In this document: positions 27,064 through 37,000 of the stretch, piece after piece
How positions within the stretch are numbered: position 1 is the stretch's first letter
Layout: each line of letters begins with the position of its first letter
DNA from: an uncultured Myxococcales bacterium
GTDB lineage: Bacteria > Myxococcota_A > Polyangia > Nannocystales > Nannocystaceae
Assembly (NCBI GenBank): GCA_902826865.1
Contig: CADEGN010000046.1
Location: 1 to 38,246 of the forward strand
Length of the DNA stretch: 38,246 bases
Direction of reading: 5' to 3'
Program-made: the position numbers and the translations under genes
Notes under the pieces: model-generated
The model's input: only the letters and a program-made list of their open reading frames with translations
What the model was told of the DNA's origin: nothing
Databases searched by the model: none

Positions 27064-28389
27064 TCAACCGAACAACCCGGGGATCGGGCCCGTTGAGGGC
27101 GCCTCGAGGTCGTCGAGCTCGACGCCCATCACCGGGCCGATCGAGCGCCAAACGTCGGTGCTGTTTCGGCCACCGCCGTCAAACGCAGCCCCGCGCCCGT
27201 TGAGGGCCACGCCGTCGCCGCCGAACAGCACGAACGGCATGTTCGTATGGCGGTGATCCCAGCCCTGCGCGATCTCGCTGATGTACCAAACTAGGCTGGT
27301 ATCGATGAGCTTGCCGCCGACGACGGGGTCGTCGGCGGCAGCGAGCGCCGCGATTAGGCCCGCCGTCTGCTCGGAGTACCAGCGATCGATGGTCGCCAGT
27401 CCATTGCGGTCGTCTTGGTGCGACAGATTGTGATGGTTGGCGTTGTTCACCGGCGAGAGGTGGTTGTCGGCGGCATTGCCGGCCCACATGAACGTCACAG
27501 TTCGAGTCAGATCGCACTGAAACGCTGCAACAATGATGGCGAACATCGCCTCGCCGATTGCCGCCAGTGCAGAGGCAGAGTTTGTGGCGTCCGCGAAGTC
27601 CTGCGGGATGGTCGGCGGCTCGCAGCTCGGAAGAGCACCTTCGAGCGCCATCTCGAGCTCGCGCACCGCTGTCTCGTGGGCATCGAGATCCGGCCGCCGC
27701 TCGGCGGGGACTTGGGCCCGTACGCGGTTGAGGTCCCCGCGCACGAAGTCGAGGACGCTGCGACGCGAACGCACCCTCGCGCTCGGTTGTCCGGTCTGAT
27801 CCGGATCGAGATCGGCGAAGAGGCGGTCAAACGCCTCACTTGGGTCCGTTTCCGGGTATACCGGGCTCTCGGGGCCGATGAACGTGAGCGCCCGCGACGG
27901 TTCGTCGCCCGCCGGCCCAGAGTTCCAGCCACCCAGCTGCAGCGACGCAATCGGTCGACCCGAGAGCGCCGGTGCCTCGCGGGACAACCTCTGATCGAGC
28001 GACTCTTTGGTGTTCCAGAAGCTATCGTTACCGGGCAGCATCTCCCCGCCGCGCGGCGCGGCGGTCATGATGGTGATCGATCCATCCCCGTGTGGATCGC
28101 CCTCCGTCATGCTCGACTCCATGTGCACATTCCGCAGGGGGACGGCGTAGTCCCACACCGGAGAAAAGGGCTCGAGGATCGATCCGGGCTCCCCGTTGAC
28201 CAACCATCGTTCATCGATGGAACCGTTTGGCCGCGACACGACGATCAGACGCTTGGCGCCCGACGGGATCTCGGCGCGGCCGATCGTCTGGGCCAGCCAA
28301 TACGCCAGGATTCCCGAGCCTCCGGCCATTTGGAGGAACCACCGGCGATCGCGACGGAAGCCGGGCAGCCGGTCTTTGAGAGTTGTCAC
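27064..28389 (-). CDS. DUF1552 family protein
   Basis: 441 residues from the GTG at 28389, preceded by GGGAGGT at good spacing. It begins with a twin-arginine-like segment (FRRDRRWFLQMAGGSG) and a hydrophobic stretch, so export by Tat is likely. DUF1552 features follow: KRLIVVSRPNG, DPHGDGSITIMTAAP, a long central helical region and an NANHHNLSHQDD His-rich motif near residues 315-326, then TSLVWYISEIAQGWDHRHTN and MPFVLFGG. The His/Asp cluster resembles the metal site of alkaline-phosphatase-like (DUF1501/DUF1552) proteins. Its start overlaps the DUF1592 stop by 4 bp (GTGA). These pairs are common in Myxococcota and Planctomycetes, and their substrate is unknown. Confidence 0.92.
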   Translation of the reverse strand: MTTLKDRLPGFRRDRRWFLQMAGGSGILAYWLAQTIGRAEIPSGAKRLIVVSRPNGSIDERWLVNGEPGSILEPFSPVWDYAVPLRNVHMESSMTEGDPHGDGSITIMTAAPRGGEMLPGNDSFWNTKESLDQRLSREAPALSGRPIASLQLGGWNSGPAGDEPSRALTFIGPESPVYPETDPSEAFDRLFADLDPDQTGQPSARVRSRRSVLDFVRGDLNRVRAQVPAERRPDLDAHETAVRELEMALEGALPSCEPPTIPQDFADATNSASALAAIGEAMFAIIVAAFQCDLTRTVTFMWAGNAADNHLSPVNNANHHNLSHQDDRNGLATIDRWYSEQTAGLIAALAAADDPVVGGKLIDTSLVWYISEIAQGWDHRHTNMPFVLFGGDGVALNGRGAAFDGGGRNSTDVWRSIGPVMGVELDDLEAPSTGPIPGLFG

Positions 28390-30059
28390 TGTGCACCTCC
28401 CTTACGTTCGCGGAGGCCGGGCCACAGGGCGATGGCGCGGATCAGGCCGGCGAGGTTGCCCCCGGACGCCTCAAACTCGGTTGCGATCGACTCTGCGGCG
28501 CATCGATCGTCGGGCAGTAGGCCGTGCCCAACCGCATAGCCGACGAGTTTCTCGCCCACGCAGGCATGCACGGCCGGGCTCTCCGCGAGGAGTGCGGAAA
28601 GCCCGATGGCATCGTCCACATGGCCCTCGATCCCGGTGGTTGCGAAGTCCCACGATGCGTCCACGGGTACAGCTCCCATGGAAGTTTCGATCTCGGTGCG
28701 GAAGCGCCCGACGTTGTCGTAGTGCTCGAATGTCACGCCAAATGGGTCGAACCCCTGGTGGCACGTCGAGCACACTCCGAGCTCGGCACGCGCAAGCATC
28801 CGTTCGCGCTCGGTCTCGTACATGCCGTTGATTTCCTCGCCTTCGGCCACGTTCTGCGGACTTGGAGGCGGTGGCGAGATGCAGAGCAGATTTCGCGCCA
28901 CCAGGAGCCCGCGGTGGATCACGGACGAATCATCGCTCGTCGACTTGAGCGCCATGACTCCGGCGCGCGTGAGAATACCGGAACGCTCGTCCTCCGGTAA
29001 CAGGACAGACTCGCCGTCTGCCGGCGCCGGTACGCCGTAGAACTCCGCCAGGGCCGGATCAACCCGAGCCTCTCGCGACAGCAAGAGATCGGCGAGCGAA
29101 CCTGCAGGGACCGACAGGACCTGATCGACAAGCCCCTCCGCCTCGGCGCGCATCGCCGCGAACAACGCTGGGTCGACACCCTCGCGGGAAAGCTCAGAGA
29201 CGCGGTGCACATCGAAGAATCGCGTCCACGTCCGGCGCAGCTGTGTTTGGCCGTCTGGGGTTGCGAGGATCCGATCGACCTGGGCGGCGAGCTGCTCCTG
29301 GGTTTCGAGTTCACCGTCTCGAGCAGCCCGCCAAAGTTCTGCATCGGCGATGCTATCGGTCAAGAGCAGCGCGATGCGGGCGGCCAACTGCTCGGACGAA
29401 AGCGCGTACCGATCCTCGCCCTGCGGTGATGCTTCGATCTCGTAGATGAACGCGGGCGCCTGCAAGATCGCTTCGATTACCAGGCGGAGGCCGGCGGCGT
29501 GGTCGCCTCCGATCTCAACCCCTTCGTCGTAGACGGCCCGCAAGCCGGTCAGTTCTTCGGATGTGGCGGCGCGCCGGAACGCCCGCGATGCGAGCTCATC
29601 GATCCATCCATCGGCACAGACCGACTCGTCGCCGCTGTCGCACGCAACGATGGGCTGACCGGGTGCGGTGGCCTCGGCGGCCGCGGCCTCCGCCATGGCC
29701 TGGAACTTCACAGCGATGGCGCCGGTTACGACTGCGGCCTGATCGGGGATGAAGCGCTCAGGGTCCGCGGGGCTCGTGGTGAAGACGGGCGGTGCCAGCC
29801 CGAGGAGGGTTGCAACGGTTGAGGCAACGTGTCGGTCGGGGATGCGCGTGATGAACCGGGGCATCACCGCTTCGCAGGACGGGTTTCCCGCGCCGCTCTC
29901 GTCGCCTCCGCCGCTTTCGTCGTCCGCGCCGTCGACACTGCCCGCGCCATCGGTCGCGGACGCCCCCGCGTCTTCACCTGCTCCCGCGCCAGCCAGTCCT
30001 CGATAGCAACCACCCAACGCGAGGGCTGCAAGGCAGGCCGATACGATGTACCGCGTCAT
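28386..30059 (-). CDS. DUF1592/DUF1588/DUF1595/DUF1585 lipoprotein with CXXCH motif
   Basis: 557 residues from the ATG at 30059. The signal ends ALALGGC (Cys18), followed by a long Gly/Ala/Asp/Ser linker (about 20-60). Domains in order: a DUF1587-like start (MPRFITRIPDRHVASTVATL), DUF1595 (ASRAFRRAATSEELTGL), DUF1592 (LSSEQLAARIALLLTDSI and TWTRFFDVHRVSEL), DUF1588 (RSGILTRAGVMALKSTSDDS and HRGLLVARNLLC) and DUF1585 (EKLVGYAVGHGL). A CSTCHQGFDPFG motif (near residue 428) is a CXXCH heme c site, usual in this family. It is therefore probably a surface-anchored cytochrome-like protein acting with the DUF1552 product. The pair may degrade or bind a polymer, but no function is established. Its promoter probably lies in the 384-bp gap upstream. 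Confidence 0.92.
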   Translation of the reverse strand: MTRYIVSACLAALALGGCYRGLAGAGAGEDAGASATDGAGSVDGADDESGGGDESGAGNPSCEAVMPRFITRIPDRHVASTVATLLGLAPPVFTTSPADPERFIPDQAAVVTGAIAVKFQAMAEAAAAEATAPGQPIVACDSGDESVCADGWIDELASRAFRRAATSEELTGLRAVYDEGVEIGGDHAAGLRLVIEAILQAPAFIYEIEASPQGEDRYALSSEQLAARIALLLTDSIADAELWRAARDGELETQEQLAAQVDRILATPDGQTQLRRTWTRFFDVHRVSELSREGVDPALFAAMRAEAEGLVDQVLSVPAGSLADLLLSREARVDPALAEFYGVPAPADGESVLLPEDERSGILTRAGVMALKSTSDDSSVIHRGLLVARNLLCISPPPPSPQNVAEGEEINGMYETERERMLARAELGVCSTCHQGFDPFGVTFEHYDNVGRFRTEIETSMGAVPVDASWDFATTGIEGHVDDAIGLSALLAESPAVHACVGEKLVGYAVGHGLLPDDRCAAESIATEFEASGGNLAGLIRAIALWPGLRERKGGAQ

Positions 30060-30443
30060 GGCCAGCGACACCTTTCGGGGACGACGTCGATCTGGTCGTG
30101 CCCCATGCCTGATGCGCACCGCGGCGGTAGTGCTGGGGACGCGCGTCGGTTGAGTCTCGTCGTAGAGTCGGGCGCCATTTTTACCAACGTCCAGAGCGGA
30201 GCGCGGAAGTCGAGGCGTACGGAAGGATTAGTTGCTCCCATCAGAGCGCGTCTTTCCTCGCCCGGCAATCCGTCAACGCCAAGGGCTGGGAAGAAATTGC
30301 AGTAACGCTTCAGACGCTCAGGACACCAAAACGTGGCCGTCGGCCCGGCTTTGCCCTCACGTCGGCGGCATCGCCTTGTATCGCCGGGTTGCAGCAGGTC
30401 GTGCGCGGTCTGCGGCGGCAGCGCTGACGATTGCGTCGTGCGA
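30060..30443. other. Intergenic region upstream of the DUF1592 gene
   Basis: 384 bp with no supported gene. On the minus strand it should contain the promoter of the DUF1592-DUF1552 operon. A TTGACG word (about 30265) and a TAAAAT word (about 30180) are visible, but they are not spaced as one promoter. No strong hairpin follows the stop of the membrane regulator gene at 30444. Confidence 0.4.
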
Positions 30444-31187
30444 TCAAGGGTCGGCGTTACAGATCCCTCGCATCCGCGTCGCCAGCGGCGAGGACGGGCG
30501 CGCGGTCACAAACGCGTCGCGCAACGCCCGGGACTCCTTGTGACGGCCCGCCTCGCAGAGCGCACGCGCCTCAAGCAACGTACGCTCGTCGACGAATCGG
30601 CCGCTGCCAAAGCGGCGCTTCCATACCTCGATCGACGCCAGCGCTTCGCTCGGCGAACCGGCTGCCAGGTGCGATTGCACGGCTCTCCACAGCCGTGTCT
30701 CTTCGGCCAGCGTAGTGTCGGGCGCGTCGTCGGCCACCGAATCGGGCGCCGCAGGGGCCTTCGCGCGTTTGGCTCGAGTCCCGGTGTCGGAGCTCGCGTC
30801 GACGGATCTCGAGGTCGTCGGTGTGGTCGCAGGAGACGGCGGCGTTGGTGGTGCAGCCAGGGCGCGCGGAGGCTCAGCCGGCGTGGGTGTCACGGCCTGG
30901 TGGGTGGATGGCGGGCGCGCGAACGGTGCCTGTTCGCCCTCTGCCCCGTGGCGCGCAAGCACGGCTGTCTGTGCGCTGCCGACAAACCACGCTGCCGCGC
31001 CTGCTGCAGCCAAGGCGGCGCCCCCGACGACCCACGGTAGCCACCGACGAGACGCCCGTCGACCCAACGTCGACCGCAACGCGGCGAGGTTCCGCGCCGC
31101 GGTTGCCGGCGTAGGCTGCTCGACCGCGCGGAATGCCTCGACGTAACGGGCAAGCTCGGGATCGAGTTCATCGTGATGCTCGGACAC
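30444..31187 (-). CDS. Single-pass membrane regulator, putative anti-sigma-like protein
   Basis: 247 residues from the GTG at 31187, with GGAGGGGG just upstream; it overlaps the 3' end of the sigma-factor gene by 20 bp. Residues 1-45 are a soluble N-terminus (SEHHDELDPELARYVEAFR). A single membrane helix lies at about 49-68 (WLPWVVGGAALAAAGAAAWF). A Pro/Ala/Thr linker (70-150) leads to a C-terminal helical domain (about 160-235) with EETRLWRAVQSHLAAGSPSE and LLEARALCEAGRHKES, reading like one or two TPR-type helix pairs. There is no HxxxCxxC zinc motif, so it is not a classical ZAS anti-sigma factor. Its position and topology still fit a membrane partner of the adjacent ECF factor. The C-terminal part would sense outside signals. 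This role is inference. Confidence 0.82.
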   Translation of the reverse strand: MSEHHDELDPELARYVEAFRAVEQPTPATAARNLAALRSTLGRRASRRWLPWVVGGAALAAAGAAAWFVGSAQTAVLARHGAEGEQAPFARPPSTHQAVTPTPAEPPRALAAPPTPPSPATTPTTSRSVDASSDTGTRAKRAKAPAAPDSVADDAPDTTLAEETRLWRAVQSHLAAGSPSEALASIEVWKRRFGSGRFVDERTLLEARALCEAGRHKESRALRDAFVTARPSSPLATRMRGICNADP

Positions 31188-31749
31188 GATCCCCCTCCTC
31201 CCGTGCGCGGTGGCGCGCAACGGCACGTTCGAGTAAGAGCCTCGCCGATCGCAGGCGTGCGTACGCGGTGTTGAGGTTGACCTCCATGCAGTCCGCGACC
31301 TCGGGCATCGTCATCCCTTCGACGTCGGCCAGCAAGAACGTCATTCGCTTGTCCTCATCCATCGAGGCGAGGGCTTCACGCACAACGGTGGCTGCTTCGT
31401 CGAGCGCGAGGGTCTGTTCGGCATCTCGTCCACACCCCGGCATGTTATCGGGGTCGAGCACCGAGAGCGTGGATCGCCGGGTGTCGCGATGTCGCGACGC
31501 GACCCGCCGTGCGATTCCATACAACAAACCACGCACGCTGGAGCGCTGCACGAGTTCGTCGCGCCGACGTAGCATGACCACAAAGACCTCCTGCACCGCG
31601 TCGTCGATCGACCGGTCGCTCACGCCCAGGCGCCGCACGACACGCCACACAAACGTGTGATGCTCGCGAAACAAAGCCTCGAGGTCGAAGGTGTTCGACC
31701 CGGCGGAAGGTGGCGTTGGAGTGGCCCGCAACACGATCAGGGACTTCAC
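31168..31749 (-). CDS. ECF-type RNA polymerase sigma factor
   Basis: 193 residues from the GTG at 31749; a TTG at 31776 with weaker context would add nine residues, and the start is uncertain. Region 2: FDLEALFREHHTFVWRVVRR, then SIDDAVQEVFVVMLRRRDEL and SVRGLLYGIARRVASRHRD. Region 4: ALASMDEDKRMTFLLADVEG, MTMPEVADCMEVNLNTAYA and RLRSARLLLERAV. It has no regions 1 or 3, hence the ECF class. The single-pass membrane protein gene begins within its last 20 bp, which is strong evidence of translational coupling, as in sigma/anti-sigma pairs. Its regulon is unknown; the DUF1592-DUF1552 operon downstream is a candidate. Confidence 0.92.
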   Translation of the reverse strand: MKSLIVLRATPTPPSAGSNTFDLEALFREHHTFVWRVVRRLGVSDRSIDDAVQEVFVVMLRRRDELVQRSSVRGLLYGIARRVASRHRDTRRSTLSVLDPDNMPGCGRDAEQTLALDEAATVVREALASMDEDKRMTFLLADVEGMTMPEVADCMEVNLNTAYARLRSARLLLERAVARHRAREEGDRVRASR

Positions 31750-31871
31750 ATCCGGTCCGGCGGCTCCGGGCTCCAAGGATAGGATGCTACGGGTACATGC
31801 ATCAGTATCTGGGCTTCCGTGACCCGAAAATCGGGCCGCGGTTCCGCGCCCGCCGCATCGACCGTGCCGGC

Positions 31872-32921
31872 CTAAGGTGCCCGCAACTCAAGCACAAACA
31901 CGGCGCGCAAGCCTGCTGGCGTGGGCCGAAATACCGTGCCAAGGCCGTCGATCTTGAAGCGGTAGGCCGCAAACGGGACCGTGGCGTCGACGCGGATGCC
32001 GGTGGCGAAGCGCCGGACGGGCGCGATGATGGCGCCTGCTCCAAATCGAGCTCCCGCGTAGGGCACCCGCGCGCGCGATGCCGTCGTCACGCCAAATCCG
32101 CGGCCGGAGAACGCCACCACATCCACGTCCGCGCATAGTGGGAACTCGATCCGCCACACACCCAACCGCGCGCACGCGCCGACCGACGCGTGGGTGAGGG
32201 CGAGGTCTCCGCCTTTCGGTGGATCCGCCTGGACCTCCGCTCGGCGGCGAAACATGTGCGTTGCCCCAAGGTGCAGCGCGAATCGCCGCCAGGCGACGCC
32301 GATGCGCCCGCCGAGCGTAGGCCCGACCGCCGGCAACGTGAACGCTTGGATCCCAGTGTCGAGCCCGAGCGTTGCACACGGCACGCGCGTGCGAACGCGG
32401 GACGCCGGGCTTGGAGCGCAACGCACACGCTTCGGTGTTCGGTCCCTCGGTGCTACGGTGCGCCGTCGTGCGTCACTGCGCTCGACGTCGGGTCGCCGTA
32501 CAGGTCTCGGTTCAGACTCCGCGCGCGGCACGGCCTGCGGGACGGCCTGTGGCGTGGCCTGCGGCACGGCTCGCGAGCCCGTTGCGCGCTCGACTGCATC
32601 TGGGTCGATCGTGATGGCGATGGTGAGGGCTGCGGCGTCGCTGAGCACGGTGCAGTCGCGGTCGACAAGGCGTCGTCCTAGCGGCGCGCCGTCATGGGCC
32701 TCGACGCGGAGCTGCAGCTCGAAGGCAGTCGCGCCGCCAAGTTCATCCGCGCTCGGCGTGATGGAGCCGCGCGCACGGACGCGTTCGTCCGCGAGGGGAC
32801 GCCCGATGTAGTGCTCCACGGCGCGCATCATTTCATCCCGCGAGGGACACTCTGCTGGCGCCTGCCACGAAATCGTTTCGTCGATCGCGGGCATCCCTAG
32901 GAGCGCGGTGAAGAGCAACAC
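31872..32921 (-). CDS. Hypothetical exported protein, myxobacterial type
   Basis: 349 residues from the GTG at 32921; the open frame continues upstream but without an obvious start. A short hydrophobic N-terminus (LLFTALLGMPAID) may be a signal peptide. Residues about 20-115 form an alpha/beta domain with CPSRDEMMRAVEHYIGRPL and DRDCTVLSDAAALTIAITID. A Pro/Gln/Ala repeat linker (PQATPQAVPQAVPRA) and an Arg-rich patch follow. From about 185 to the end come alternating hydrophobic strands (GGRIGVAWRRFALHLGATHM, RIEFPLCADVDVVAFSGRGF, FRPTPAGLRAVFVLEL). This two-part layout, a periplasmic domain plus a small outer-membrane-barrel-like tail, recurs in unnamed proteins of Nannocystaceae. The function is unknown. 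Confidence 0.78.
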   Translation of the reverse strand: MLLFTALLGMPAIDETISWQAPAECPSRDEMMRAVEHYIGRPLADERVRARGSITPSADELGGATAFELQLRVEAHDGAPLGRRLVDRDCTVLSDAAALTIAITIDPDAVERATGSRAVPQATPQAVPQAVPRAESEPRPVRRPDVERSDARRRTVAPRDRTPKRVRCAPSPASRVRTRVPCATLGLDTGIQAFTLPAVGPTLGGRIGVAWRRFALHLGATHMFRRRAEVQADPPKGGDLALTHASVGACARLGVWRIEFPLCADVDVVAFSGRGFGVTTASRARVPYAGARFGAGAIIAPVRRFATGIRVDATVPFAAYRFKIDGLGTVFRPTPAGLRAVFVLELRAP

Positions 32922-33197
32922 CTGTGCCCGTAGATAGCACAGGCGCCCGCGCAGCCAGAGCCGGAGCGTCGAGGTGACGCGGTGGGCTCTCGCGGCGTCC
33001 TCGGGTGTTGGTCGCAGTGTGGTGCCTCACCCGACCAGTGGCCGATCGAGTCGCGGAAGGTGAGCGACCGTGCATGTTCACGACTCGTTCCGAACGAGCA
33101 CCGATTGCGTCGGCGCGATCGATGACTGGATACCGTCGACGACGCCGCGTTCGCCCCTCCAGGCCGCTGGTTTTCCGTCGCGCGCGCGGCGGCCGCG

Positions 33198-33932
33198 TTG
33201 TTCTTCTGGGATCGATGGACAACTTCAGTGGCCCAACGAGGCGTCCACCCGCTGGACGACCGTCCCAGCTTCGGCTCGCCGAGCCTAAAGCCGGACTCAG
33301 ATGGGTCGATGGACGCAGCGATGGATGCCATCCGAGCGTCTTGGAGACTCGCCTTCGCCGTGGAATCGGCGCGCCGTCCGATCGCGACCGACCATGCGGT
33401 CGATCCGAACCGCGCGGTGATCAACTCTCGCGCCGACCAGGGCGAGCGAATTGCACGGCCGGTGGGTGCCAGTGACGGTAGCGCGCGCGCAAGCTCCGAA
33501 GGCGAACGTGGTGCACTGCGCGCGAAGAACAGAGGCGCAAGCCACGGACCCGAACCGCCCGCAACAGATTTCGCGGCCGACCGAGCGCGCGAGCGCGAGC
33601 GTTGGGCCGAGGATATGGCCTTGCGGCTGTCGCTCGCGAAGTTGCGGGAGCCCGATGGGTTGTTCCACGGTCCGCCGACGTTTGACTGGAAAGTCGGTTC
33701 AGACGGCCAACCCTACCCCGAAAGCCCGCTCACCCTCGATCCGCGCCTAAGCGCGGCCGGGGCCGCGGTGGAAGCGGAGGCCGAGGGTGACGAACCTGCA
33801 CCGCCGGCGGCGGACGCTGAGCCGGAGTACGAGTTGCTCCCCGCGCAGGGCGGGAGGGATCCGCCGGACGTGAGCCCACGTGCTGGTCCCGCGGGTCTGG
33901 CCCCGGGCACGACGGTCGACGCCTGGGCGTAG
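33198..33932 (+). CDS. Hypothetical protein, uncertain start
   Basis: Up to 244 residues. TTG 33198 is the first usable start after a TGA near 33120, but the sequence between the stop and the TTG also looks coding (GRWFSVARAAAALFFWDRW), so the true start may be elsewhere, be non-standard, or be lost by a frameshift. Other candidates are GTG 33230 and ATG 33309. The C-terminal half is strongly protein-like, with DRARERERWAEDMALRLSLA, LREPDGLFHGPPTFDWKVG and then an acidic Pro/Ala/Glu-rich tail. It is soluble and hydrophilic. No family is recognised. It is divergent from the myxobacterial-type exported protein gene and convergent with the large SGNH-propeller gene. Confidence 0.52.
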   Translation: MFFWDRWTTSVAQRGVHPLDDRPSFGSPSLKPDSDGSMDAAMDAIRASWRLAFAVESARRPIATDHAVDPNRAVINSRADQGERIARPVGASDGSARASSEGERGALRAKNRGASHGPEPPATDFAADRARERERWAEDMALRLSLAKLREPDGLFHGPPTFDWKVGSDGQPYPESPLTLDPRLSAAGAAVEAEAEGDEPAPPAADAEPEYELLPAQGGRDPPDVSPRAGPAGLAPGTTVDAWA

Positions 33933-33948
33933 ACCGATGCGATCGGTC
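33932..33948. terminator. Short hairpin at the 3' end of the + strand gene
   Basis: GACCGAT-GCG-ATCGGTC, 7-bp perfect arms starting in the stop codon of the preceding gene. There is no T tract. It lies in the convergent gap with the SGNH-propeller gene and may help end transcription. Confidence 0.4.
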
Positions 33949-33973
33949 AATGCTCTGCGCTCCACATAGCCTT

Positions 33974-34010
33974 GGGCGTGGATGGCCTCGGATACGGGGC
34001 CACCACGCCC
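33974..34010. terminator. Bidirectional hairpin between convergent genes
   Basis: Stem of GGGCGTGG plus GGCC on the left and GGCC plus CCACGCCC on the right, with a small bulge and a loop of about ten bases (TCGGATACGG). It sits about mid-way between two convergent genes, the expected place for a shared terminator. Confidence 0.5.
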
Positions 34011-34040
34011 TGCTTGCGACTGGGGCCGGGAGGATTGTCG

Positions 34041-37000
34041 TCACTCTGCTCGCAAGCGCTGCTGCAGCGTGCTTGCATCATACTCGCGGCGGAGAAGCTC
34101 GGTCGCGCCTTGCGTAACGCCGACGCCGTATTCGTCGTAGTTGGCAAACCGAGCCACCACGATCTCCACGCGCGTGAGCACGCGGCCGACGGGATCGGAG
34201 AAGATCGCCTGGCTAAGGCAAGCCAGCTCCAGAGCAGCAAGCTGTGTTGGATCGTCGACGAGCTCCGGATCGGGGAGTTTTGCCGCGTCGATCCAGAGCG
34301 TCAACGTTCTTCCCGAGATCGAGCGCTCGATCGCTCCAAGCGGGGCGGTGCGCGCGAGCTCGGACCAAGCGCCAGGGACCTCGCTGAACGCCTGAACCAG
34401 GGGCGTAGGTGCCTGCTCGGGAGGCACGTCGCCCCTCGGCCAGCGAGCGAAGGCCGGAACGCGCTTGCGTAGGTGTGCCGCGATCGCCGGGTAGCTGCCC
34501 AACGCGAACGCGCGACCGGTGAGGTCCATCGCCCAGGTTGATCCATGCGGCCCGGCGAAAGGCGGGTTTCCCCACGGTGCTACGCCCAGGCTATCGCGCA
34601 GCAACGTGTCGGATGGATCGACAACCAAGATTCCAGCCTCGCGCGCCAGTGCGAGGAAGCGCCGCTGTCGGAGTCCCGACGCGCGCAGGCCATCGCGCCC
34701 GTCGGAGCTCATCGCGTCGTTGTCGAGCAGAATCACCAGGGTGTCATAGCGGGCGGCAAGGTCCTGGATCCGGGCGATCGTCTCGAGCATGGCCGCGTCG
34801 TCGGCAAGACCCGAGTACATCCGACCTGAGTGGACCTCGATCATCACAACATCCGGAACGATCTCGAGCTCGAGCACCGTCTCGAACCCTCGCACGAGCG
34901 CCGCGATGGTGGGCCCGCGATAGGCGCGCTGGACCACGTCGAGGCGCACGCCCTCGCGGATGCCGAGTTCGGGTTGCAAGACATTCTCGATCACGCGTGC
35001 GAGTGAATACTGTCCGATCGTGTCGCTCACACTGGTCATCGATGAGCCAAGAACCAGGAGGAAATACGGACCGCGCCGCGGGAGCGGTTCGAGGCGCCGC
35101 GTCGCCCATAGCTCAGGGTGACGCGACTGCGCGGTTGTTCGCCCGGCCTCGAGGCCAAATACGTCGCGGATCCCGGCGTAGGCGCGCGGCGTGACATGGT
35201 TGCCGAGCTTTGCCACCCCGAGCAACCCATCCGAGAGCGCAACGAGCCGAGAGCGGTGACGTTCAAGGTGAAATAACGTGGCAGTCTCCGCGTGGATCGC
35301 CATGCTCCCGGTGTGCACGTTGCTCATCAGCGCTTCGGCGCGCTCGTTGTTGAACATGTAGCCGCCGCCGTGCACGAGCGGCTTGAGCCACGGAAACACC
35401 AGGTGTTGCTTGAAGTCCAAGAAGCGGAGGTGCACGCGTTCGGTCATCAGTTCGGGCTTGCGCCGAGGTGATGACTCGTCCGCGACGAGGACGCCGTCGT
35501 AACGAGAGACATAGCGGAGGCTCACGGCCTTGCCCAAGCGGATCTCGTCGAACCCGAACGGAAAGAACGCGCCCGCGCCCTGGGGGAGGACTTCGTCGGC
35601 GGTGTTTGCGAAGCGTAGGAGCAGGCCGCGCGGGGTAGCGCCAAGGTGTGCCGGCGTGTCGATGTGGGCCTCCCAGACGGCCGAACTTCCGTCGGTGAAG
35701 AAGATGCGACCGTCGGGTGCGACGTCGAACGCGGTGATGCGCGCGTCCTCGTCGGTGTCCACCAAGATCCGGGCGCGGTTCGTCTTTGGATCGTAGGCGT
35801 GAATCCTTCGTTTGCGATCGAGGACATACAACTCGCCTCCGGCGCTGCGCAGGTCCTCGGCGCGGTTCCACTTTTCGCCCTCGATCTTGCGAGCCGTGAC
35901 CACGCGTTCCTCCGTCACGCGGCGGAGGGCCCGTCGTCGGCCATCGAGAAACCAAACCTCGTCCCCTAAGAATACCGGCGCGCGTGGTCGATCGAGCGTG
36001 GCGAGTGCGGCGATGTTGTCCTGCTTGCCGGCCACCCCGGGGATTCCCGCCAGCGTTCGCACCACGCTGCCGCCAGCGGCGATCTCGCGCAGGCAGTGGT
36101 TGCCGGTGTCGGCGATCACGACGCGGCCATCGCCATCGACCGCGATTCCCTCGGGCCCCTCGAGCCGTGCCTGCCAGGGCGCGCCCTCGCTGTCGCCACG
36201 GGCGATCGCAGCGATCGGCGAACGATCGACACCCTCGGGGTAGACCAGGTCATCGCCAGTGCTGCGCAAGCTGAGGCCAAGCTGATGGAGGAGGTTGCGG
36301 GCGAGCCGATGGTTGCCGGCGGGCCACAGGTGTGCGTGGTCGACGAACTCATCGTCGGCGAAGTCTGGATGATCGAAGCTGACGAACCGGATCTGCGGGT
36401 GCGCCGGGTCCACGATCAACCGATCGAGTGCGGCGGTGTATTCGCCGTATCCACGGCCGTCGAGTTCGCCGCGGAAAAAGGCGTCGGCCAGCGGGGTCGC
36501 GAACAGGAGCGCCTGACGCCCGCGATTTTTGAGCCGTTCGAGAATCTCGGCGAGCGCGACGTACTGGGCCGATCCGGTGTGCATCTGCGGCGTGCGGTAG
36601 TGCTCGAGGATCCGTAGGCGGCCCTCAAGTGTGTCTGTCGGTGCACGGTCGTCGCGGGTTTCGATCGCCTTGGCCAGCAGCGAAGCGATCTCGGTCCGGC
36701 GCAGAACACTCGCGTGGCGCACGAGTGGAAGCCATCGGCGCAGCTGCGCACCGGCCGCGTCCCAGCTCGCAGCCAACGCTCCCCAGGGACCCGCGAGGTC
36801 TGGACCGAGGGCTGCGAGCCACGGCCGGCTCGGCTCGTCTTGACGAGCATAGTGTGGTGAAAAAAAGCGGGGATTGATCTCGATCACCACGCCAACACGG
36901 GCGGTCGGATCGACTGCGTCGAGCTCGCGAATCACCCGGAGCATGTCGATGGGTAGCATGCCGTCGAGCGCTACCTGTTCGAACGTCGCTCGCTCGTGCC

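Noticed and set aside
27415..28539. Open frame of 374 codons on the plus strand opposite the DUF1552 gene
   Set aside because: Antisense of a well-supported gene; composition is basic and low in hydrophobic residues, with no recognisable motif.
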